The notes beneath the pieces were generated by a model, which saw nothing but the letters and a program-made list of their open reading frames with translations, made no database searches and was not told where the DNA came from. Below, one piece after another: positions 54,040 to 64,000 of a stretch of DNA of 64,000 nt. Position 1 is the first letter of the stretch, and every line of letters starts with the position of its first letter. This stretch comes from Brevipalpus yothersi. Lineage: Eukaryota; Arthropoda; Arachnida; Trombidiformes; Tenuipalpidae. A program made the translations under genes and the position numbers. The stretch is from the NCBI GenBank assembly GCA_003956705.1, contig QZCP01000249.1:1-64000 (forward strand), given 5' to 3'.

Positions 54040-55271
54040 CAATCAACATTAACCATCCCATCAGTTAGTATGTATTTTTTTTTGATTGGACAAGTATATA
54101 AGATTCACACAAATTTTTCGAATGACATACACACTTACACATATTTATATATACAGTAGTGGACATTATACTGAGAGCCAAAAATGTCAGCCTAAAAAAG
54201 AGATAGACTTTTCTTACACACACTACTGAATATTCAAATCAAGCTAACTATACAAAGTAGGGCCCCAGTATTATGTGTCCAGTCAATTTGAAGTTTGCGT
54301 GTTCATTTGGCCCACTGAAAATGCTCATCTATGTATATTTAGTGAACCTTGCCAGCATGTGGCTTTCGATCAAAGCCAAAAGATGATCGCTCTTTAATGT
54401 CAACGAATAAGTCAATCTCACTTAATCACATGATTGAATTGTCTGTTCTCATTAATATGCACACACAAAAAAGAAGAGAGAGATGATTAGGGTAAGCTGA
54501 ATAGGGAAGGGGGCAACAGGTAATAATAGTAGCAAATCAAAGTTTAAATTGAATACTATCATTAGAGTGAGGGCTGGAATGATTAAGTTTAGATCATAAA
54601 TTTTGAATATTTATTTCCTGAGTGCTTGAAAGATTCTGGCAGAAGCTTTTCCATTGAATTTAGAAACTTTTTAGCACAAAGTTCACAAGATTATTATGTG
54701 TATGCGTAGAGAAGCAAAAATTAGTTATTCTTCTTATCGTATTGATTGATAAAAGTTTGCTGGGTTTTAGTTGAAATAAGGAGAAGAAAAATCAAGTCTA
54801 TCGAAAGAAAAAGTGTAGTGTGATAAGTGTATTATTACTTGATTCAAGGTACTTATACGCAAGAATACTTGTGAGAAGATGATTATTCACACAACATTTC
54901 AAGCTAGATGTACAAGATAAATAAACAATTTTTCTGGATAAAATATTTCAAATGAAATATCATCCACTGGAAGAGTGATCTTCATCACATTAGAATAGCA
55001 TGAATGCTATTCGAAGTATGTGTATCTATCTATCTCTGTATGTGTGTGTGTATACTGAGTATATGATCCATGTAAGTGTTAAAAATGATGGAGAAAAATT
55101 TTTCTTCAATGCTTGTTTGCATGTTTGTGGATATGAGCAAAATATTCAGGCAAGTGAATGAAGCTTTATGTTGTTATTCCTCCTTTTCTGAGGCAATAAT
55201 TCATTCTAATCAAAATGAGCGTGGAAATAAGTGGATATGGAAGAATACCAAGAATATATGGAGAATGAGTT

Positions 55272-55273
<2 letters not shown>

Positions 55274-55346
<73 letters not shown>
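55274..55346. repeat. (AG)n microsatellite, 73 bp
   Basis: A pure AG run. Confidence 0.98.
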
Positions 55347-55349
<3 letters not shown>

Positions 55350-55763
55350 GAATATGAATGGAATATAAAATATTCCTCAAGAAATAGAGGAAGATGAAAA
55401 TAAAAGAAAAAGACCATTCAAATGATGCACGAAAGGATGCTGATGTTCTCTCTATCTCTATCTTTCTCTTCCTCATCTCTATTTTGCATATATTCTTCTG
55501 TATAAATCGGGTAGTTTGCATGTTTGCTTATTTGAATGATCTTCAGAAATTTTCTCCACTCATAATCACGAGAGAGTCTTGCAAGATATTCACAAATAAC
55601 GGTGTGTGTGTGTGTAGATGAATTTTTGGTGGAATTGTTTTGATAGAATCGGGCAAACAAATGGGAAAATAAAGCGACAGGAGGGCCAATGAATGTAATC
55701 AACAGAGCAATTTTGTGAATGAAAAATTGCATCCACGGTCAGGGTATGTAAGTGGCAGAAGAT

Positions 55764-55765
<2 letters not shown>

Positions 55766-55812
<47 letters not shown>
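55766..55812. repeat. (AG)n microsatellite, 47 bp
   Basis: A pure AG run followed by GACAGAGAG and a purine-rich tail to about 55860. Confidence 0.97.
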
Positions 55813-55822
<10 letters not shown>

Positions 55823-57128
55823 AGAAAATGAAGAGTAAGAGAAAAAGAGAAGAAGAAGAAGAAAATAAATACCTGCTCATGATGATGATATTCTGGGTAA
55901 GAGTTATGCAAATCAAGTAGATCTGAATACACTAATTGTCGTGTGAAGATGATTCATCATCATCATTCTACTGATTTACCCATAATAAAGATCCATTGCC
56001 ATGCTTGACGAATCTATGTAATCGGCTTTGATGAAACGCGAGTGAAAAAAGTTTGTGTGTATGTGTGTGTGCCTGTATTCAAATATTATCAAGCATCATG
56101 TACTTCATCATGCGCTTCCGTATTTATATTCAAATTTTTTCTCTTCCTCTGAAGAAGTGTGTGTGTATGTGTTGAGAAAATTATTTCAACTCCATCAAAA
56201 TCTGATCAGCCTAAATCGTGTTCAGTGAGATAGTTTTTTTTCTCGTCGCTCGAACAAAACCCAAGTTAATTGTTCAAAACAAGCAAAAATATATTGCCAT
56301 CACAAGTTACACATTGATCAGTTACAAATAGAGTTCTATCCACTAGAATATATAAAATATTTGAATAACATCAATCTGATGATCTGGTGAAAATAACAAG
56401 TGACATTGGAGTTACATCCACACTAGCATTTGTGCATTTGATTTAATTTGCATGTTTCTATTTCGATTTCAATCACATAAACTTGACACATAAACGTAGA
56501 ACTCATTGCTAGTTCAGGGATCATGAAATATTCCTTCGTGAATCTCATCTCTCTCACACACATATTCTCTTCCTGTCACTCATTTGCATATTTCTTTGCC
56601 ACTAACTCAACTGTATTCACCAATCAAAATTCATTACACAAAATGGATTAATATCGAAATCATTTCTCGAAATAACATTCACCATGAGAGGTTCATACTA
56701 CTGCTATTCATTTTGGTGTGCTCTCTCTTTTCCTCTCTTTGACTGATTTCATTATCATTTGTCATTATCATTTTGCCATATTTGAGAGCCAAAAATCATA
56801 TCCATTAGTCCACTGCAAATGGGAAAGATGTGTGCATGAAAGAGGGAGAAAATCATTCAGAGAATCGGTTTGATGAACTAGAATCATGATCAAAATGGTC
56901 AGGTAAACGGGCCAAAAGCCTAGAGCAAGGTGCAGTTCTAATATCGTTAAATATCACCAATTTTGACATGCCATAAATTTGAGCCTCAAAAGCCAGCCTC
57001 TCAAAACCCTAAGGAATGGCTTGTGAATGTCCCGAAAGAGAGAGAGACAGTCAAGCATCAGACGCACATATATACTGAATTCAATCCCACAGTAAAGCGA
57101 ATGGATGGTTAAACTCAACCTCTCTCTC

Positions 57129-57144
57129 CTTCACCATGGTGAAG
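57129..57144. other. 16-bp perfect palindrome
   Basis: CTTCACCATGGTGAAG is fully self-complementary, about 400 bp outside the MITE. Confidence 0.85.
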
Positions 57145-57542
57145 TGAAAAAGAAAAAGATGCTAGCAAAAAAAGCGAAAAAAATCATAACAGCTATAATC
57201 TCACATAGCAGCTCTCTCTCTCTCTCTCTTCCATTCTGTGTATGCATGTAAATTAGTGCTGTTTATATTATGTGTCATAATAGAGAGGCCTGAATGGAAA
57301 TGAATCGTCGCATGGTTATTATCACGAACAGAGAGAGAGGTTCAATAATAAAGAGTCGCTCTTTCGGCTGTCACTTTCACGAGATCCCGCCAAATGACCA
57401 TCGAGGCAAGTCTCTCAGATACTCACGCTGACAATTTGTGTTTAATGTATGCAATGCGTGCTCTGGTCCACATAATCGATGGGTAACAGGGCCAAAGTCA
57501 TAGAGAGAGAGCGAAAGAATATTGGAAGGCCTGGAATAAATA

Positions 57543-57600
57543 CAGGGTGCGCAGTCAGGATATGGACAAAATTCAAAAAATTTTTTCTTGAACTTCTCCC
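57543..57600 (+). repeat. left terminal inverted repeat of the MITE
   Basis: This 58-bp arm begins at the CAGGGTG terminus immediately after the TA duplication. It matches the reverse complement of 58089-58146 at 57 of 58 positions, including an exact AAAAAATTTTTT core. Confidence 0.92.
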
Positions 57601-58088
57601 CTACCTTGATCATCTTATTTGTATGGAAAATATTGAGTACCTCATAAAGATCATTAGGAGAAAATTTGATCAGAAAATTCACAGTAGTTTGGGAATAAAT
57701 CTAAAATCTCTGGGATGGTAGAAATTCTGTCTTTTGAGAGCCATATTTTCAAGATCCTTGAAAATTTCGGGAAATATTGGGTGAAAAAAAAAGAAATTTC
57801 GGTGAATTGAACTATACAGACTGCAGAATGTCAGGACAGGAAGAAAAAAGAGGATGTTAGTCTGGTAACTCAGAAATTAAACAAAGAAAAGAAGGAGAAA
57901 AGTGCTTTTTCAGAAAAACGAAAATTCCCATGCTAAAAAACCCATAGACTTCAAAAGTTCAAATCTCAGCCATCAGCTTCATTATCAATTTTTTCGTGTT
58001 TTACTGGCAATTTTGAGATGAAATTTTTTTTATAATTAACTTCACTCAATTCTTAATATTTTTCATCAAGGTAGAATGATTGGGATAT

Positions 58089-58146
58089 GGGAGAAGTTCA
58101 AGAAAAAATTTTTTGAATTTTGTCCATATCCTAACTGCGCACCCTG
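58089..58146 (-). repeat. right terminal inverted repeat of the MITE
   Basis: This is the partner of the left arm; read on the minus strand it starts CAGGGTGCGCAGTT. The single difference is T for C at position 14. The outer flank is a TA at 58147-58148. Confidence 0.92.
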
Positions 58147-58252
58147 TATATCGGGCTCTCTTTGGCCAGAGAACACTCGAGCAGCCATCGTGGGATCCAC
58201 TGAAATTGTGTTCGTCTGTGGGTGAATGGAAGAGAGAAAGAGTGGTTCCTTT

Positions 58253-58256
<4 letters not shown>

Positions 58257-58293
<37 letters not shown>
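58257..58293. repeat. (TC)n microsatellite, 37 bp
   Basis: A pure TC run 109 bp outside the right end of the MITE. It lies within the minus-strand frame that the MITE interrupts. Confidence 0.97.
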
Positions 58294-58297
<4 letters not shown>

Positions 58298-58558
58298 TAC
58301 TCTGTCTTTGCCGAATTTGAGCCAGCTCAATGGAATTGATGGTGGAAAGTATGTCCCTTGTTTCACTTTGGAGAGAGCGAGAAAAGTTAGGCCATGTTTT
58401 GACGGCTGATGGCGTCGAAGCAACACTGTTAAAGTGGTCACGCCATTTAGAGGGCATAAATTGTTCCTTGTCATAGTGTTCCTAGTATCCACTATGAAGA
58501 AACCGTTAGAGGTGATGAATATGAGACCATATATGCACACACAGCTCGATGTGTACAA

Positions 58559-59492
58559 TACTATGGCCTCTATTCTCTGTCTGATTTACTGGCCTGGAAT
58601 TATCCAATTGGTATCTCTCTCTCCTCTATTTTGAGTGAACTTGATAAATTTTGAATCATTCTGGGCCGCTTCATTGATTCCCTCTCTCTCTTTTTTCAAA
58701 TGTATATCACCCGAATTCCACTCCAAATCCATTTCCACCCACTGGACTTTCTATTTCCCTCTCATCCCACCCACAAGCTCAAATTCTCCCACGAATTGAC
58801 TGATCCTCACTCTCTCTCTCTCTCTTTCTATCTTCTCTTTCATTCTCTATTCAGCCAGATCAGCTAGAATGTTCAAAAGCAAATTTTGATTCGCTTCCAG
58901 TTCCTATTGAGACTGATTTGGAATGCATTTAATCAGGAGTATTGTCACATGGTCTCGATGTGTGTGTGTCTCAACGTGTGTATGGACTTTAACATGAATT
59001 CAAATACTAGACAGAGACTAATTTTAATGCTAATTTAGACTACAACCATTTTCAGATTTGCTTCCCCGTTTTCAATATGCTTCAACCACTTATTCCCATA
59101 GACAAGAGACAATATTACTCTTCTCTTCTTTTTTCCACTTTTGTATGAGCTCATGCTTTCTGTTGCTTGGAAGCAAAGCAATTACAATTGGATTACGGTG
59201 ATAGGTTGAAGAATGTAGCCAAACAGTTTTCTACTAGTTCTCTTCTCTTCTCTTCTTCTTCCAATTCTAATTAGATGTCATTCATGCGATGAATTCATGA
59301 TTGAATTCAATTGAGCTGGAACTTGAGCACACAATTTTTTTTATCATGTTCAACTTATTTGCCACTTTTGACACACACACAAACTTCCACACAAAGCAAA
59401 AGAATACATCCACTAAACTATGTCTTCTCTCTTGTCCCTTGCTATTTGCCAGCATTCAAAGCCTATCATGCCAGCATTTAGAGAGGGTATCC

Positions 59493-59526
<34 letters not shown>

Positions 59527-61943
59527 CCTAAGCCTATGTAAGTTTTGCCTAGTATCTCGAGTTATCGTTCACAAGTTTACATTAGCTTGCAACTCTTTTG
59601 AATTTTTCTTCCAGCAACATTTATCCATCATTCGTATAGTGAGATCGATAGGAGAATTGAATGTGAATATGTAAACTTGAATTCTCCTCTTCTCATAGGA
59701 GAAAAAAGAGAATTTAACTGGAGATAGATTCCACTTGAAGGCTGAGAATCTAGGAATGAAGAAGGTGGAATCCCTTCCAGTACCTTTTGAGTTTTACCAA
59801 TCTCGATTCGAAAATATGAGTATGGCTTTGGGATAGAAAGAAAAATTTTGCCAATGTCCATATGAATCTGCTTCTAGTTTGAATAGATATTTTTCTTCTT
59901 CTTCTCTTGCCTGAATGATGATCTGATAGGGACATTCTGTTTCTGTCTTCATCTGAACTCTTCTCTCCAGCTTAAGAATACTCAACATCGAAATATTTCA
60001 TGCCATGTCAAGCATTTTTTCCTTTCAGATCAGAGAAAGATGAAAAGTAATAGGAAACAAACAGAATTGAGTCAGTCTCTTGAGGGATCAAAGGAGGAGA
60101 AAAAAGATGAGAACATGAGTGGATTGAGATTTAAAGTAGGAAACTTTGACATAATTTTTATGTGAAAAGAATTTGCTGTCCACTTTAAAGATTTTGCTAC
60201 TATAAGCTGGTTTGACTATGAATCTTGAATCTTTTTTCCTTCCAATTTCTTCTAAGAAGAAGATAAAATTTCACACATAAATAGAGAAAAAGAATCCATG
60301 AGAAAAGATTTCGTGTGTATGCAATCTTTTTCATAGCTGAAACCTAAGCTTTTGAGAGAAGAAAAATTCTTCCTCCAATTCAAATCATTCAAAACTCAGC
60401 TATTTTATCAGCAATATCAGTCTCTAAGTTTTCCAGAATAGATCTAATTCACTAGAAAAAAGAGAAAGATTCTTCTTCTTCCTGAATTTTTCTGAGCGAT
60501 AGCGAAACAAATTTTCCAATTCCAGTTGAATTCAGAACATTATCAAACGAAAACCTTTTTTCCTATTTATTCATTTGTCAGAGGATATTCTCTTCTCTTC
60601 GAGTTTGTCCACAGGAAGAGAGTAGAAGAGAATATCTCGACCAAAAGAATGCTCCCCAGCATATTTTCAATTTCTCAAACTTCCTTATCATCTCAACCAA
60701 CAAGGCTTATGGAAAATATATGTATTTGTATCAAATCAAATATATCATAAAAAGTAATAATCGTAACGATAAAATTTTATAACACATCTTCGGTCCCATC
60801 GGCATTTTATCCAAGATTTTAGTCATCTATTCTCTTTACCCTCTTTATTCCCTTCCCTCTTGCTCTTTGTTTCAGAATATCACTATTAAAGAATGATTTA
60901 CTGACTCAATATACTGATGAGTTGTTGCAAGATCAATTTTTTCTACTCTCTCTCTCTCTCTTGGTATTGTGTAAGCATTTATCAGGGGATTGATCAGGGC
61001 CAAGAGGTGAGAAAAGCAACAGCCAATCAAGAATGTAGATTATATGTACGTATGATGTACATAAGAATAGCGGGAAAGCTAATAAGAAGGAAGTGGAATG
61101 AAAAAGTTACATGTTAAAAGATGAGGCCATAAGAGAGGCACTGTGTGTATTCCATCCCAGATAAACTACTCTTGAAATACACCTTGGAGCCAATAAAAAT
61201 CGAGAAAATAGGGTGTTCTGATAGATAGCATTCTGCTATTGTAACAAATTGTCTTGAAATCAGTTGGCCACTAAAAAAGGTGTCCACACTTAAGTGTTGC
61301 ATATATTTTAAAATGTATCATAATACAGGTGTATTCCTTTATTTTTCTTTTTTTCTTTATTTCAAAGGATCCATTCTATTTTATTTTTATACACATGATA
61401 TTGATACATTCACCAGTTGAATGTAGCTCCCATATGATGTGGCTGCAGAAGTGGAAAAGTGAATCAAAATGAAGCGATTCCAAAATCGAAAGATCAAATC
61501 TATTTATCATGGTAGCATTGGCAGAATTTGCCTCTAAGCGTATTAATGGCTACCTTCATCATAATTATTGTTGAACACATACATACATACACACACAAAA
61601 CAGTTATCTTGTTACACTTGATTTGGTTCCTACTTTTTTTTGGGAAGCCCTGCAAAAAAATTGGGCTGATTGTGTCTCACTTCGGGCACATATGAGATAG
61701 AAATTGGAAGCCAAAAAAAGCACTTGTGGAGAAGGTGAAAAAACTGGATAAACTGTTTCAATTTAGTATCAAAATTTTATAATCAAATTAATGGGGTTCA
61801 ATTATCCGTACTGAATGTGTACCCAGTAATTTGCATCCAATATCAGTCTATCCAGAATATGATGTGTATGTGTGCCTCTTCATCAAACGGTTCCAGCCTA
61901 GTTTGATCACATTATCCTTAGAACAAATATCCTTTCCACTCCC

Positions 61944-61946
<3 letters not shown>
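58559..61946. other. non-coding stretch, no gene seen
   Basis: Pyrimidine-rich at 58680-58860 and 59230-59265, otherwise unique AT-rich DNA with short purine runs. No coding frame beyond 84 codons and none recognisable. Confidence 0.6.
59493..59526. repeat. (AAAG)6 followed by (AG)n
   Basis: Six AAAG units grade into a short AG run, the same transition seen at 62641. Confidence 0.92.

Positions 61947-61987
<41 letters not shown>
61947..61987. repeat. (TC)n microsatellite followed by an acceptor-like TTTTGCAG
   Basis: A pure 41-bp TC run leading directly into TTTTGCAG (to 61994). The layout resembles a polypyrimidine tract and 3' splice site. No coding sequence is recognisable downstream, so the resemblance is probably fortuitous. 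Confidence 0.96.
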
Positions 61988-61990
<3 letters not shown>

Positions 61991-62637
61991 GCAGTTTCCA
62001 AGCTATTCCATACTATCATGCAATCTTCTTGTCATCATCAGAATGAACTTTTTATTCCTCTCTCTCTTTCGCTCTCTCTCTCTCTCTTCATCTTCTTTGC
62101 ATCATCTATATGTATACCTTCACCATGTGAACGCTATCGTTTGAGTGCCTCATGCCGATAATGTATTCACATCATCATCCATATCTTAGCATATGCTTTG
62201 TTCTGTTCTCATATTCTCATTTCTGAGTAAATTTTTTTTTCTTCTACTTCCGAACAGATTCCTCTTCATCTCTTTTTCACTCCACTTTCCAATTAAATTC
62301 ACATAAACTCAGCATCATGTGCATTCATTCACCTCTCTACTACAGTTTATCTGATGTGAATTTAGATCTCAATAGCTGCAGTCAAAATATTCCCAGTTAG
62401 TTAGATTTTTTTGATTGAAGATTAACCATTTTTCCCCGAATTCCCATCTCAAGAGACACCTCCATCAACACCTCTTCACAGAAATCTAAACAAAACTCTG
62501 TATACTTTTCCCAGTTGATTCTGTGCTCTCATACACTAGACGCACACTGGAACGCACATAATATTCACTTGAACGATTCAATTGTGGTTCATTTTTGTTT
62601 GTAGATTCATTCGAAAAGAATGTAGAGAATAGTCAAG

Positions 62638-64000
<1,363 letters not shown>

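Larger units (their letters stand above)
48557..57540. other. non-coding stretch with widely spaced GA tracts, no gene seen
   Basis: AT-rich unique DNA carrying five long GA/CT tracts, a CGCGCGCG word near 49236, ATCT units near 55023-55036 and TG runs near 51053, 55040 and 56160. The interval 53419-55273 shows nothing but AT-rich sequence and a small hairpin at 54017. Confidence 0.55.
57541..58148. mobile_element. MITE-like non-autonomous DNA transposon, Tc1/mariner type (TA target duplication)
   Basis: Seen: the terminal inverted repeats are 57543-57600 and 58089-58146, 58 bp each, starting CAGGGTGCGCAGT and identical except at position 14 (C versus T). Both contain a central A6T6 block. 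A TA dinucleotide flanks each outer end (57541-57542 and 58147-58148), giving a 604-bp element plus duplication. Further in, the words CTACCTTGAT and AAAATATT recur in the same relative orientation on both arms, so the arms were longer and have accumulated indels. The interior is AT-rich and carries no open frame resembling a DDE/D transposase. Known: TA duplication and a CAGGG-type terminus are typical of Tc1/mariner/IS630 elements and their MITE derivatives. Inferred: it was moved in trans by a related transposase, and the near-identical arms suggest insertion was not very ancient. A solo fragment of a larger element is the main alternative. Confidence 0.88.
57379..58558 (-). other. open frame interrupted by the MITE (possible broken gene, function unknown)
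   Basis: Seen: on the minus strand an ATG at 58556-58558 opens a frame that reads to the MITE edge at 58149. The same frame is open on the far side from 57540 down to a TGA near 57377. The MITE plus one TA is 606 bp (202 x 3), so removing it would join the two parts in frame at about 191 codons. Inside the element the frame hits stops. The upstream part starts with a hydrophobic stretch containing Cys and Ile and crosses the CT tract at 58257-58293, which encodes an Arg-Glu run on this strand. The downstream part includes Trp, Cys and His residues and ends in a Gly-Gly-Ile-Ser tail. No domain was recognised. A different minus frame at 58131-58457 also looks protein-like, so frame choice is uncertain. 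An open frame of this length could arise by chance in 64 kb. Confidence 0.15.

Noticed and set aside
61831..62046. Plus frame ending after a TC tract and TTTTGCAG
   Set aside because: The TC-TTTTGCAG layout looks like a 3' splice site, but the sequence after it has no coding signature; TC tracts mimic polypyrimidine tracts throughout the window.

Overview
This window looks like non-coding DNA from a nuclear eukaryotic genome, most likely an invertebrate animal draft assembly. It is AT-rich, broken by 154 unknown bases at 22860-23013, and contains no gene-dense arrangement, operon or ribosome-binding-site pattern. I recognised no protein domain, tRNA, rRNA or known small RNA on either strand. 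The lineage guess (arthropod or other ecdysozoan) rests only on overall texture and is weak.

The dominant feature is an exceptional load of dinucleotide (GA)n/(CT)n microsatellites. By eye there are more than forty tracts of about 24 bp or longer, nearly all uninterrupted, in both orientations, many 55-75 bp long. They run from the first base (1-64) to 62753. They create most of the long open frames in the window, which translate to Ser-Leu or Arg-Glu repeats and should not be read as proteins. Between the tracts lies mostly unique AT-rich sequence with short CAT/ATG-rich, CA/TG, (AAAG)n, (AATA)n and (ATT)n repeats and a few perfect palindromes or small hairpins. The longest spans without a long GA/CT tract are about 19.6-22.8 kb, 26.1-29.8 kb and 58.3-61.9 kb.

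One mobile element is well supported: a 604-bp non-autonomous DNA transposon (MITE) at 57543-58146. It has 58-bp terminal inverted repeats differing at one base and is flanked by TA duplications, as expected of the Tc1/mariner group. With one TA copy it adds 606 bp, a multiple of three, and it interrupts a minus-strand open frame that would otherwise run about 191 codons. Whether that frame was ever a gene cannot be decided from the sequence.

A few stretches have weak coding-like character (minus strand 10397-10907 and 36334-36729; plus strand 24249-24395), but none has a recognisable domain or convincing splice structure. The window is best read as intergenic or long-intron DNA rich in GA repeats. 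I found no convincing new biological system.
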